64,000 bases of DNA from Gymnorhina tibicen (taxonomy: Eukaryota > Chordata > Aves > Passeriformes > Artamidae). Numbering within the stretch: the first letter of the stretch is position 1; each line of letters opens with the position of its first letter. Made by a program: the position numbers and the translations under genes. A model generated the notes under the pieces. The model had not been told where the DNA came from. It ran no database searches and worked only from the letters and a program-made list of their open reading frames with translations. Shown piece by piece: positions 21,691-34,125 of this stretch. The stretch spans positions 304,138 to 368,137 of the forward strand of contig VXAZ01009403.1 of the NCBI GenBank assembly GCA_013399875.1, written 5' to 3'.

Positions 21691-23017
21691 AGCTCAATCA
21701 TACTCACTTCCAGGGAAAAAAAGTAGGCTCTATATGGTTTTGTTCATGTTTTATTTTTCAAATTAATTTTTTAAAACACTTGTTCTGCTCCAAAAATCAA
21801 AAGTAATGTTTATTTGTCTTAAAGCAGTCAAGAAGCACTTCTGCTTCAGATCAGATACCTAAAAGGCTAGGAATGAGTCCTAGGCCAGAACCCTAGTTCA
21901 TGTAAGATATCACAGTTTGAATGAAGTAAATTGAGTGATAATAGGTTAGACTGATTTTATGATCTGTGCAGATTTTCTTTTAACTACATGAAATCCAAAA
22001 AGTCTGTTTATTCCAGTGTCATTCCTAACATAGGGAGATGAATGAAATCTTTTGAACTCCGCCAAAGGATTCATCAGGTGTTGAAAGCTCTCTAGTTTCA
22101 TCTGTGATGGACAGTGTTATCTGAAATACCTTTTTCTGTAATGACTAATTACACATTAAACTAACTCTTCGGTCATGCTGTTTTAAGGAAATAGGACAGT
22201 CCTACTTTTTGTTCTTAAACAGTGCTGAAAGGCTTCTAAAAGTTCTTCACAAGTTTTTAGGAGAATTTCAGAATTTTCAGGTACGGCCCCTTCTAACCTT
22301 TTGGTAAAAAAAAAAAGGTGTTTTCATCTTGATCATGTGTATCTAACGCACCTTGAAAGGAAGCTGTGATCTACCCAGAAACAGCATACAGAAACATAAA
22401 CAAAGTTTTATAAACTTTGATTGCATTATGGATTTGATGTTTACTGTTAATATGATTCTCAACCGCATTGTAGCTTCTTTTTTTCAGCGTTGAGTATTAA
22501 TACTTAATTTAGGATTTTTCCTTTGTAATTATTTATTTTTCTGCTTGATTTCAAGATTTTCGTGTCAGGTACACAAGATGAATTGTGTCAAATTAGTCAT
22601 TAAAATAAAACAGTGCCACATCACAAAACATAACTTACTTGAAATTTGATAGAAATATGTATAATGATAAAAGTTTGACCTCAGCTCATTTTAGAGGTAA
22701 GTGTAGATGGACAGATTGTATTGGCAATGTTGTAAATGTCTGTACTTGTCAGCATGTAAAATATGCTAGAGGGGATAGATGGCTGTGTCCTTAGTTTATG
22801 GTTGCCATCTGGTACCTATTCTCCTTTGTTGTTTCTCCCTACAGCTTCATCCTGTGCCCTTCAGCATCATAACAGCAGATCCAGCTCCTTGGGACGTGCT
22901 TTCCTGCTACAGTACAAATTCTCAAAAGCGTGTCATTTGGCCTCAAAATGATTTTGCATTTAATTAAAGAAAAAAATGCTCTAACATTCACACTTGACAA
23001 TGATACTGACTGTTTCA
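21691..23017. other. no gene recognised
   Basis: AT-rich DNA with short open frames (two overlapping frames at 22763-22967) and no repeat signature. Confidence 0.55.
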
Positions 23018-24007
23018 GTGGGCAAGGGAAGGGCTACAGATGTCATTTATCTGGACTTCTGTAAAGCCTTTGACATAGCTCCCCCCAACATTGTTCTCTC
23101 AAAGTTGAAGAGAGATGGATTTGATGAGTGGACTGTTAGGTGGGTAAGTTTTTGGACACTTGTATCCTGAGGGTTGTGGTCAGTGGCTCAGAGTCTCATT
23201 GGACATCAGTGACAAGTGGTGCCCTCAGGGGTCCTTAATGGGACCAGGGTAATTTAATACCTTCATTAATGACAAAGACAAGAGGATTAAGTGCACCTTT
23301 GGCAAATTTGGAGATGATACCAGGCTGAGTGGTGTGGTTGATGGTCCTGAAGGATGGGATCCATCCAGAGGGACCTGGATAGGCTTGGGAAATGGGTCCA
23401 TGGGAATCTTACGAGCCTTAATAAGACCAAATGCAAGATGCTGCACCTAGGTTGGGGCAACCCCTCGTATCAGTGCAGGCTGGGAGATGAACAGTTGGAG
23501 AGCAGCCCTGCTGAGAAGGACTTAGGGGTGCTGCTGGGTGAGATCCTGACCCAGCCATGTGCACTTGCAGCCCAGAAAACCAAACGTGTCCTGGGCTACA
23601 CCGAAAGCAGTGTGACCAGGGTTTGTTCAGCCTGGGAAAGAGAAGGCTTTGAGGTGGCCTAGTTGCAGCCTTCCAGGACCTGAAGGGAGCCTGCAAGAAA
23701 GCTGGAGAGGGACTGTTTTCAAGAGCATGTAGTGACAGGACAAGGGGGAATGGCTTCAAACTGAAAGAGAATAGGGTTAGACTAGATACTAGGAGGAAGT
23801 TCTTTGCTGTGATGGCGATGACGCACTGGAACAGGTTGTCCAGAGAACTGTGGATGCCCCATCCCTGGTGGTGTTGAAGGCCAGGTTGGATGAAGCTCTG
23901 AGCAACCTGGTCGAGTGGAAGGTCTCCCTGCCCAAAGCAGGGCAGTTGGAACTAGATGATCTTCAGGGTCCCTTCCAACCCAAGCCATTCTACGATTCTG
24001 TGATTCT
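23018..24007 (+). mobile_element. CR1 LINE, 5'-truncated, plus strand
   Basis: A plus-strand CR1. It opens inside the reverse-transcriptase domain, runs through the ORF2 C-terminal region and 3' UTR, and ends in the CR1 tail ctacgattctgtgattct. Near 23620 the coding region jumps from 'GYTESSVTR' directly to '[10 protein letters not shown]'. In CR1 about 70 residues normally lie between these, so there is an internal deletion of roughly 200 bases. The orientation is opposite to most CR1 copies in this window. Confidence 0.95.
23030..23662 (+). pseudogene. CR1 ORF2 reverse-transcriptase remnant
   Basis: Translated blocks are VIYLDFCKAFD near 23050-23082 (the first catalytic aspartate block) and KFGDDTRLSG near 23304-23333, where CR1 normally has FADD. 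The C-terminal blocks [10 protein letters not shown] and [20 protein letters not shown] follow in the open frame at 23354-23662. Frameshifts and stops lie between the blocks, and the internal deletion removes the following segment. It cannot encode a working reverse transcriptase. Confidence 0.88.
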
Positions 24008-25517
24008 TTGCTCAGGTGTAAGAATTAGAGCATGCTAGAAATTGTTTTCTCATGTTTTTTAGATCTTCTATGGAACACTACTTTATCCAGGTCTATATCT
24101 TAGTATGTCTTTTAGTTCTATTACAATATATCCCAAAAAGATGAAGTGTACCAGTAAGGTCCACCTGAAAGCTTTTTGGCTCAAGATTTGTCTGAAGCTT
24201 GGAGTAGGAGATGGGGAAGTTTTCATGTTTGTCATTGCTGCGCTGACTGGGTGTACTGACAGTGGTAGGAAGGGGATTGACCTTCAAAGAGTATGAGCTC
24301 TTGGAACAGTGTCTGAGAGATGTGCAGAAGATACTGATTGGTATGGAGCACAATGCACCAGGCTGGTGCTTGACTGGGAGCTGTCTGAACAATTGCTACT
24401 TCAACAGAAAGTGTGATGTGCAACACACAAAGTCAGTCTACTTTAACACAGAAAGCGTGTTTCTGTACTCTGACTGTGTAAATAATAAGAGTACATATAG
24501 ATAAGTTTATAAAGATTCCTAAAAAATATGCCTCATTTACTAGTGGTTGAGAAAACATACTTTCAAATGAAAAAAAAACCACAGCAAAATATTTGTTGTA
24601 TAGCAGTTTTCAGACCATTGCTTGGTTCTTGGTTTGCTTTACCTCGTAGTGTGAGCACTTGCTTTTTAAGAGGGGTTTTGGTAGTGGGGCTTTTTTGTTT
24701 GTTTGTTTTATTTTGGGATGATTTTTGTTGTTGTTTTGGGTTTTCTTTTTTTAGAAAGATTGGAGAACCTTGGTGTATAAATAGTGACTTTTTCACTACT
24801 TAGCCATGTTTTTCATAGTCCCAGTCTTACTGTTACGTTCCTAATTTGTGGAAGTGTTTGCATATCTGCTCACCAGTGCTGGTTTTGATTGTCAGGTTAG
24901 CTGACAAAAAAGTTGTCACGAAATGTCCACATTGCCAAGTCTTCTTTTTCCTCTTTTTTCCTTCTTTTCCATTTGTGGATGACTTTCTGATATTCTTGAC
25001 ATACATAGTGTTCACCTTTGTGTAATGCCTGATATTTGGTGTCTTTGTTAATAATAGGACCCTTTAATAATATGTGTTTTTCTTACTGTGATTCATGTGA
25101 GTTTTAATATTTGGAATTTCTTTATTAGGTTGCTATTGCAGAGCAGCCCAGAACTTTGGCTTTTTTGCGGCTCTTTATTTCTTTTGAGGAGGGAGAAATG
25201 AGAAGGCTCTAGTGTGCTGTTGACTCGAACTCTTTACAAAAATTCAACTTTGAAGCAATAACTGCCTTGAATAGATTGCCTACTTAGCAATATGGGATAG
25301 ACCTATGCTTTAATGCTATTAAATTTCATGAAGCACTGCTTAGTTTGGAAAGTAGAACACAAACTGTAGTCCCCTTCTCAAAACTCAAAGTGATGATTAC
25401 TCTTAATTTTGTTGTGCGCCCAGCAGTGTACAGGTACTTCAATTGTAAATGTTAAAAAACCACTTGCTGAATCTATCCTGGAAACTATATAGCCTTTTGA
25501 AAACACTCTCCTCGCAG
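24008..25517. other. no gene recognised; contains a T/G-rich tract
   Basis: AT-rich DNA with a T/G-rich low-complexity tract at 24691-24752. Overlapping short frames near 24093-24504 occur on both strands and look like chance. Confidence 0.5.
24691..24752. repeat. T/G-rich low-complexity tract
   Basis: Runs of T broken by single or paired G ('gtttgtttgttttattttggg', 'tttttgttgttgttttggg') with almost no A or C. Confidence 0.8.
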
Positions 25518-25661
25518 GCTGTGTGCAGATTCATGCAAGATTTCACAAGCAACCACAGGCTATGAAGAAATCAACTTGGGTTGGGAAAGTGTTGGTCCTA
25601 CGCAGGAAGTCCTTTGTATGACAGAACTCAAAGTGTCTTCAAATGCAGTTCCAGAAAGAAG
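25518..25661 (+). other. candidate exon (speculative)
   Basis: A strong acceptor (cactctcctcgcag) precedes 144 bases open in one frame only (1 + 47 codons + 2 bases), ending at AAG|GTATAG. The 47-residue stretch is polar and mixed in composition (for example GYEEINLGWESVGPTQE), without the low-complexity look of chance intron translations. Its exit phase joins the open frame of the next candidate at 26048, giving a Ser codon across the junction. It is the longest and most protein-like segment of the plus-strand series. I do not recognise the protein. Confidence 0.27.
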
Positions 25662-26047
25662 GTATAGCGTTCTTACTTCATTAAATACAAATTCTCCATT
25701 TAAACCTTTTTCTGTCTTGAATATTCTTAGTCTGAGATACGTCTCTGTTGTAATTTGAGGTGGACGTAATGGCTTATTATCACTTTAACCTATATTAGCA
25801 CAGTTTTGAAGCATCATATTAAACTGTGTCTGGAAGTGCCACGGAATGTGTATGTACTGAATGAAAATTCACAGTAAAATATAACCTCTCATTTTACCTG
25901 AACTAATGGTGAGACTGACTTTACATAGCTTGAAAATGTTGGAAATATCATATGATGGTGTCACTTCATTCCCTGTTTAAAATTTTTTTTTTAAAAATTT
26001 TTGTTTCTCTATCTGATACATACAACATTACTGTAATCATTTTGCAG

Positions 26048-26121
26048 CATCTCTGAGAGTGATAGGGAAAAGTCAAATGCTGCATGCATTGATTCTGAAA
26101 AGTCTTCAGTCTCAGGTCCAG
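26048..26121 (+). other. candidate exon (speculative)
   Basis: An acceptor ending ttttgcag and a good donor, CCAG|GTAATT, bound 74 bases. Two frames are open. The one in phase with 25518-25661 reads ISESDREKSNAACIDSEK and onward, a Ser- and acid-rich disordered-type sequence. It leaves one base that would join an acceptor at 26506/26507 (cattgcag), where the frame stays open until a stop after an ambiguous donor. The two exons are only 386 bases apart, a plausible bird intron. Confidence 0.27.
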
Positions 26122-28400
26122 GTAATTGCAGTTTCTGTCTTGTCATAGGATGGATTATTCATTATCTTATATATGACCATTGCCAGTCTTCCTAATTAGT
26201 ACTGATCTGTTCTTGAGTGTGATGACTTTTTAATTTAGAAGGGAGACTGAAATTCTTCTGAGAAGGTGAATGATAAAATGTGTTTGGAGAAGAAAAGGCA
26301 TTGTCAGTGTCATTTTGTTTTAAAACCCAACCCATTTTTATCAAATTCTGGTCTGTTTTTCTTATATATGCCTGTTACTGAAATTAGGATCTCTATTGCT
26401 TATACATTTGCCTGGATATGGCTTTTCTGAAGATACTGGATTAAAATGTAACATTTAAGAAAACAGTTTCAGTTTTGCAGGTTTGTTTTGTTTTTTTCAT
26501 TGCAGTCGGCTCTGGTGGCCAACACTGGCTTGAGGAGAATGCCCTTATGGTGTTTCCCAGGTTTCTCTGGGTATAGTGGTATTTTTCTTACAACTTAGAG
26601 TAAGGTAAGAAAACCTTACCTCCAAGAAACCTTCTCCTCCAAGTCTCAGGAGCTAGAGAATTACAGTGGTACACTTCAGTGTTAGAGCTGGGCAGAGAGA
26701 AAGATGCTTCAGAAAGAAAATTTACTTTGTATCTGGAAATGCACATGGGGGTCTTTGATCCCAGAATCTGTGAAGAAGAAACATCTGGTAATGATGACAG
26801 TGGAATATAACCTCTTGGGGAAAAATTCTGCAGGCATTACAGTGTGTGTCTGCCTACTGACTTATGTGAAAAACATTTCAGAGTAGTTGGATCTTTTGTT
26901 ATTTCAGGTAATTCTAAAATACTTATTTATTATGGATGCTTCCTGCATACATATGAATTCTAAACATAATTTCCTACTGAAGCTCTTTCTGTAGCCTTCA
27001 ACAGTGGAAATGAAGCACTACTTTTTGCTGTTTTTCAGTAATACAAGGTTTTCTTCTCTCAAGAAATTATTCATTAAATTGCACTTAATCAATATTCACT
27101 AATGTGTTGGATACCTCTGAATTACTTTTTAGCTATAATAAACAAAAAAAATAATGTGGGCTCTTGCTCAGAAACACCTTGCTGTTTTGAGTGACCCAAA
27201 GCTGGTACACTGATTACTGAAAATTAAAGAAGAAAAGAGTGGGGAAAATGAGTCTTAACTTTTTGCTGCACTAAGCCTGGAGAAATCTTCCAAAACAAGA
27301 ATTTAAAGCTCAAATACTTTTGGCAATACTTTTCCAGCATGCAAATAAAAATGCTACACTTGTTGTATTTTCATCGGAAAAAGAAGGAAAGGTGCTGGTT
27401 CTCGGTCTTTTCAGGAATCTTCTGAACAGCAATTCATTTTTCTTCTCCAAACAATAAGCTGTGAAAGCACTGCAAATGGTACAGTCTTTCAGTTGACTTG
27501 AGAGCACAAAGATGAGCAGTTGTATATGCTGACTATAACCTCTTTTTTAATGTATCTGTAGGAGATGAGGATATTGGCTTTTCTTAGTCATCTTTGAGCA
27601 GACACTAGAATATTAAAGCTATTGGAAAATGCAGTGTAACAAAGCTTACGATTACATACTGTCTGCGGTATTTGTCAGTAGTGGGGAAAGAATTGCTGAC
27701 CTTCACAAAGGCAAATGCATTACATTAGTACCATAATGCCTAGGCCCTCTTCTCCCCAAACCTGCAAATAGTCCAGTGGGTGCTGAGTAAAACAGAGTAC
27801 TCTCTGGAAGTGAAGAAGTCATTACTGCTTCTGGTAATATTGTGGCTTCCTTTTAAAGCTTCTTAAAATGCATAAAATTAAAAACCGGTCAGAAAGTGGT
27901 ACAAGCACAAGTTTGTCTGCAGAAAAAGAGGAAGTAAAATAGATGTGAGATAAGGAACACTGTATATGAAATGCCTCAGTAACGGATCATTTTGGGATGT
28001 ATGACAAAGGAAGGTACAGAAGTATATAACAGCATAGATCATAAAAGGAAGCAAAGGAGGTAGTTTACAGAAGGTGACACAAAGTCAGTCAGCTCATCTA
28101 TGGACAATATCAATGCAAGAAGTATTTTCCAGGTCACTGCTAGCCATACTTGCCTTAACAGTAGGTAACTTCAAATACCAAATTGCACGCAGGTATTGCA
28201 AATACCAAATTATTGGCTGACAGCTGAGACAGAGGTTCTCATAATGGCTCACATGTGGTGGCTGCCTGTGTAGGAGAATTTACTTTGGGGGATAATACAG
28301 CTTTTGGAATTTCTTGTTTTACTAAGTCCCAGAAGATTGGTAAGGGCCAAAGAAAATGTGCAAAGGAATGAATATCATTCTGCCTCTCCCCTTCCTGTTC
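26122..28400. other. no gene recognised beyond exon-like signals
   Basis: AT-rich DNA. A strong acceptor at 26506/26507 is followed by a strong donor AAG|GTAAGA near 26604, but every frame between them contains a stop, so if used it would be untranslated or terminal. A further acceptor near 26996 lacks a convincing partner. Confidence 0.45.
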
Positions 28401-28433
28401 TTTTTTGGTTTGGTTTGGTTTGGTTTTTGTTTT
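28401..28433. repeat. (TTTGG)n tract
   Basis: Four head-to-tail TTTGG units in a T-rich setting ('ggtttggtttggtttggttt'). Confidence 0.9.
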
Positions 28434-29062
28434 CACCCTTTCAGGGGGGATGTAAGCTGAAGGCTTGACTTTCTTTGACAAAAATACTGTTGGAAAATAC
28501 ACTGTCTGAAGATTCGTGAAAGAAAACAGTTTGATCAAGAACAAATCACACTAAACCAAGTCAGTCTATCACCATGTTTCAGAAGAAAATTGGATGCAGT
28601 AGATTTTTTCCTCTCTTAAATCCCAGTATGACTCTTGCTATCATGTAATGAACATGGCAGGGAAACCTGGGTTAGGTGACACAAAGTAAAGCAGAGTGCA
28701 GCTGTAAAACTTCCCTCCAGTTGTCACCCATATACTTGTGAATTTTTAGGATTTGCAGAGTTCTGATAGGTCTGATGTTGCCCTGTATTTTTGTGAGCAA
28801 GCTGAATGATGGAGTACATGTACTCTGTTACGTTTCCAGGTGACATTTCCTCCTTAAGAACAGGTTAGACAATTGTCAGAATGATATAGGCAGAGCTGAT
28901 CTTGTCTTGAGGAGATAGATGCATGCAGGACACTGTTCCAGTTCCATCCCATTTCACCATTGCAGCCTGGCACCTGGCAGCTCTTTGTCTGACAGCTTAG
29001 GAGAGGGATAAGGGCTTTATTTGTTTTAATTTTTTTTTTTAAATATGCCAACATTTCCAGGG

Positions 29063-29084
29063 AATAGGAAATGTGTTTCCTATT
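29063..29084. repeat. inverted repeat with 9-bp arms
   Basis: AATAGGAAA and TTTCCTATT flank a TGTG loop. A related 'tgttcctatattttt' follows shortly after, suggesting local duplication. Confidence 0.75.
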
Positions 29085-30308
29085 TTTGGGAATATGTGTT
29101 CCTATATTTTTGCTTTTAAGCAGAAGGCAGCATTGTTACACTAATCTGGGCCTCTTGTAACTTCACTAGAAGTGACTTAGTTTGGTCCTTCTCTTCCATC
29201 TAAAGTGCAGTATTGCTTTTGAAAGGCCTCCTCTCTAGCATGTGCATTCTAATGCTGATACAGTTGAAATAGTTTTATACAACCTGATGTAGTATTGGTT
29301 TGCTGTGCTAGAACGCTGTGTTTTATACATGTGCTCCAGATAAATTATGTGGTTGTGTTCTGGGCTGGAGGGTATTAGAGAAATATAATTAAACAGTGAG
29401 GTTTTCATTGTCATTTGAGCATGTTAAGACTTGCATAGGCACCACTTGAAGAAGAAACACAGTGTTTCAACCGTGAGTCTGTCCCCTCCAGCAGAATCAA
29501 TTCTGGCTTGTCAAAAAGCCATAAAATCCCCACTAAGCTCATGGATATTGTCTTTTGAAATGCCTGAAAAGTGATTTGTATATCTTTCTTCAATGCTACA
29601 AATGTTTTGGTCATCATTGCCTGAGAAGAACAATGGCAGTTCTTAAAAATGGATTTGGTCTACAAGGTGCCGTTCCTTAGCTAACCATTTATCCCAAAAT
29701 ACATGTGAGCATACAGCTGCTACTCTTCATAAGGTGCATGGTTCAGTTTTACTGATTCCACTGGCTCATTTCAGCCTGGATTACAAAGAACAAGTGACCT
29801 TTCTCCAGCTCTAAATAGATTAGGTTAGTAGCTTCCCACCAACTTGGAACCCTTCTTCCACATGTGCTGTCCTGGTCCAAGCCAGATGTGGGCTTATATC
29901 TTTATTTACTGTTATACTGAAAGTGTGGAAACAATTCAAGTTATTGTACATTTTTTTTTGAGTGATGGTGCAATATTGCCATGAAATAAAAAGCCAAACC
30001 AGAACACACCTTGAAATACTAGTGAAAGGTTGCTTATTCCTAAGTACAGCTCTGCGCTCTCTTCCCATCTGAGACTTCACTGAAAGGCCACAAGGTATAA
30101 ATAGGCATAAATTTTATACTCAGGCTGACAACAATCATCTTAGCATCCCAGTACATCTCTTTCTCTCAACCATACCATCTTATGAAAAAACCTTGTAGGA
30201 GTCTTGTATTTTTATGGGGAAAATTTCTTCTGAGAAAATTGGTACGAATGATTTCTTTTCCACTATGCCAGTGCTTTTTATATATATATACCAGAAAATC
30301 TCTATTAA

Positions 30309-30332
30309 TTTTCTCACTTAGAAGTGAGAAAA
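30309..30332. repeat. 24-bp near-palindrome
   Basis: TTTTCTCACTT and AAGTGAGAAAA are exact reverse complements separated by AG. No neighbouring element explains it. Confidence 0.85.
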
Positions 30333-32351
30333 AGTGAAAAAAATGAAGAAAAACAATAGAAAAACAGGTTTCAGCATTACTCAGCAGAAGTTCAACGATT
30401 GATGCTACGATGAAGGTTCTTTTTTTTTTTTAAAGGTTGTATCTTACTGGGTGTAGTAAATAATTATAGTTGTGTTATAGCTGTCAGCATAAATGAGCAA
30501 AATACACTTGGCAGTTAAGCAACCATTTATGCTGTTTGTTCTGGAACTTGTTCACAATAATTTAATAATTCAGTGTTGGTCTTACAAGTATGAACTGAAT
30601 TAATGACGTCCATTCTACTGTATTTGTTAATCAAGAGGTGACAAGAAGGTGTGACTATTTCTCTGTCTTCCTGCACTTTGACATCCACAATAATACTTTT
30701 TAAGTGTGGTGAAATACAGATGGACATGGAAGACACAGTGAAAATCCCCATTTCAACTAAAATGAAAAATGACTCTGTTATATGTTTAACTAAAAGTGGC
30801 CACTACTTTCATTAGTCATCCTCTAACATACAGAATGGCTCTTCTAGCTGGGTCTATGAGATCCCATCTTAGACAGCCAGGAGAGTCATCAGTGACCTGG
30901 GAGTGAGCAGGAGTTGGGACCTGCTGTCTTCCAGGAGCCCTTTCAACCCCTGGGGGGCTGTGTGGCTTCACAGAGCCCACCTGCCTCCCGTACCCAGCTT
31001 CTCGTGCTCAGAAACAGCTTCCGAGGGCTGCACTGGAGGGACCTACACATGTGGGGGGTGTGTGGGTGCCCCTGGTGTGATGCCTGTGTTGCTTTGTGGC
31101 TTTGGTGAGCAGAAGCTACAAGAGGCAGAGGATGAGAGAAAGAGGAGTGGAAAATGGCAAAAGGAACTTCAAGGGTGCAGAGGTCCCAAAAGAAAGGAGG
31201 TGGCTCTAGGTGAAAAGAAACTGAAGGGTAATTTGGTAACAAAAGAAGGTAGGAAATTAATATGGGGATGTAGGAATTTCTTGAAGGGCAACCATGCAAC
31301 TTCTTCCAGGTTATCTGAAAAGTAGGCTGATTCAGTAGCAGTTTTTTTTTAATCCAACCATTAAATAATAATATAAAGGTTTGAAAGGTGCTTTAGCCTT
31401 TCCCCTTCTTTTTTAAGTGCCAGTTTCACAAACGAACTTAGCTCTGGTTCTTGGTGATAAATAATTGGTTTAGTCTGTCACATAATGCTGGAAAGGTGAG
31501 AAAAACCAGTACCACGTAACATAAAAATGTTCTAGTACCTTTGTTCCTGTTCCTTTTTCTTTGTACTTTGGAGAGCAGTGGAACATGCTGCGGTGGAAGA
31601 ATCATCCTCTGGAGGAAAATACCTGAAAAATGACTTTGTATTTACACACATTTTTCCTCATTTGTGTGTTTTTTATTTCCAAAAACCATGTCAACATATA
31701 TCATGTGTATTTGTAGAAGAAAAGCTGAGTAAGAATTATGTACAGAAAAATCTAGTGCAGGTGTCAAAGGTCTTCTCTGAAAGAGGCAATTCATGGTGGT
31801 GTACTTCTGAGGGCCTTGGGGTTTCCATTTGAGCCTGGTGGAGATGGCTGCTTTTTACAAGGGATTGAGGCAAGAGACAGTTTCTCTGAACAAAAGAAGA
31901 ATAAGAGACAGCGCTTCTTGGTTTCTAGAGCCTCTCCAAAAACCTGACCGATTTTAATTAAAAAAAAAAAAACAACCAAAAAGTTAGTTGTAGGAGAATA
32001 TCCGTGGCAACGATAAAGGTGGTCAGTGCAAGGATAGTTCCTATTAAGATGGTATTTTGTGGGCTTAGATTTAGGTTGAAGTTTAGGTTGCTTTTGATCT
32101 TCATGCCAGAGTAAAGGTATATATAAATATTGGTGAAATGTTGTATATTGTAAGCATAGTCTGAGAGGACATGACCTCCATTGTCATGCAGGATAGTGCC
32201 CATCAGCTGTGCCCAGAAGCATAAGGATTTGACAGATGAATCCAGCTGAGAGAACAAAATGTTAAAACTGAAGCCCAGATTAGGAAAGGACATTTCAGCC
32301 TGGTTACTGGGAAAGAAATTCTCAGTGCTCATTTTACCTGATCACAAAATA

Positions 32352-32503
32352 CTGGTTGGTTGGTTCGGTGTGGGGGGTTTTTTTGTGTGTTTGGGGGTTT
32401 TTTGGTGTTTTTTTTTGTTTGGTTTTTGTTCGTTTGTTTGTTTTGGATTTTTGTCTGTGAGGTTTTTTCTTTGTTTGTTTGTTTGGATTTTTTTTGAGGG
32501 GGC
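32352..32503. repeat. T/G-rich low-complexity tract
   Basis: About 150 bases made almost entirely of T and G on the plus strand, including 'gtttgtttgttttgg' and 'ctttgtttgtttgtttgg' stretches. It is the longest tract of this type in the window. Confidence 0.9.
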
Positions 32504-34021
32504 TTGAGTGTGTGTCTATGCTTAGAGAAGCTGAAGTAGTATTAGGTGGTTTTTGGGGTGGGAGACATGAAAACGTTTAAAGAAACAAGTAGATGAGGTT
32601 CTGCATAAGATACTTCAGGATAAAATCTGGTCAATTCTGACACACACACACTGAGTGGACATAGATATACATACACATGCATTGCTTTGCAAATCTGATG
32701 TTTTTTTTTCTTCTACAACATCATGCTAAAATAAAATAGGTTTCTAAAAAGCGTTGCTGTATGTGGAAATGATAGATTATATCACGCATAACTAGCTTTC
32801 TGGGACATAGATGAAGGTATCTGCCATCTCTATTTTACTACTGCTGTGAGAAACATAATGCAGTATCTACTTTTTGTAGTCAGGATTTTGATTAAATTTT
32901 CTGCTTTCACAATTTATTACATGGTCGTGTAACTTGGATGAGCTGCTGCATTTCCAAGTAACGTACATTCTGAAATAATAGGATCCTCTTTCACTCTACA
33001 GTCTTATATCTGAGGGTGACAATTACTTAATCATTTTATGATTTCTTTTGACTGCTGTGTAGTACTAATTTCTCAAATTTCTCAATTTCTCATTTGCACA
33101 ATGACTCTATCCTGGGCAAGGATCCTCATTTTAGTAGCCTCTGTCCAATGCACAAAAAACCAGGTGCTTGGTGAGCTAAACTGTTAAGGAGCTGATTTGT
33201 GTTTAATAGATCATGTTTACATTATTAGTTAATGTAACACATACCCTTAAAGCTACAAAAAGAGCTAAGTTGTATAACCTATGCTGCTTCACTTGAAATC
33301 TATATGTGTTACTAACAGACTGTTTCAAACTTCTACTTAATAAAACTGAGAATCCCTGCAAAAAATTCTGAAACTCAGTTCTAAAAGCCACCTGTCCTCA
33401 GTAAACCTGAAACAGAAATACTTTCTGATTACATAAGTACTGTTATTTTTGTAGATTCACTAGCTTTCTTTCAAAGACCTGAATACAGATGACAAGGATA
33501 AAATATTGCGCTTTTCTCCTTAATCCACACAGCAATTTTGCTATTAGCATGCTTCATAATGGGTTTACTGTCATCAGTGTTGAATTGAATGGCATTAGCT
33601 GAATCGTAAGTCACTGAGTGATTGTGGTGCTTGAATTTCTAGCTCAAACAGTGCTGTTATTTCTGTGAGCAAAATACTAACCCGTTTCCTTAAAAGTGAA
33701 GTCATAGTGTCACTAAAGGGTTTGGTTTCTGAAGTTATCCCTCACTGTTTCCTTCAGGCAGAAACCTTGTTTCACTCCTAACCCTTTTTAACTTCCGTAA
33801 GAAGTATTTATTTTTGTCCTTTGATTTCCCCTTAAGTAGTCTTTGAAAGAATTGTGGTTTTGTTTTATGTATAAACTAGCAAGGTCGATGTATTATTTTC
33901 TTTTTGTCCAGATCCTCTTTTCATCTACCAAACCAGCTGCTTTGCAAATCTGAAATAGAAATGGCTTTTAGCCATATAACTGTGCTAAGAGGAAGACGTG
34001 ATGGGCAGACCTTTTCTGACT

Positions 34022-34125
34022 TGAATCACAGAGTGGTTTGGGGTGGAAAGAACCTTAAAGATCATCCAGTTCCAACCACCCCCTGCCACCTCCCACTAGA
34101 CCAGTTTGCTCAAAAGTTGAGTCTC
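34022..34125 (-). mobile_element. CR1 3' end fragment
   Basis: The start 'gaatcacagagtggtttggg' is followed by 'gtggaaagaaccttaaagat' and 'catccagttccaaccacccc', a minus-strand CR1 tail. It is cut off after 'cactagaccagtttgctc', only about 100 bases long. Confidence 0.9.

Larger units (their letters stand above)
28434..34021. other. no gene recognised
   Basis: About 5.6 kb of AT-rich DNA. It holds two hairpins (29063-29084, 30309-30332), a short TA run near 30278, a T/G tract (32352-32503) and a somewhat G/C-richer patch at 30880-31150. That patch contains part of a 140-codon plus-strand open frame (30903-31325) without recognisable domains. Confidence 0.5.

Noticed and set aside
33745..33800. 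Excellent acceptor (tgtttccttcag) followed by a GTAAGA donor
   Set aside because: The segment is about 40 bases and open in only one low-complexity frame. Used here as an example of a likely decoy.
33890..34021. Strong acceptor followed by an open frame running into CR1
   Set aside because: No usable donor before the CR1 fragment begins, and the frame continues into repeat sequence.
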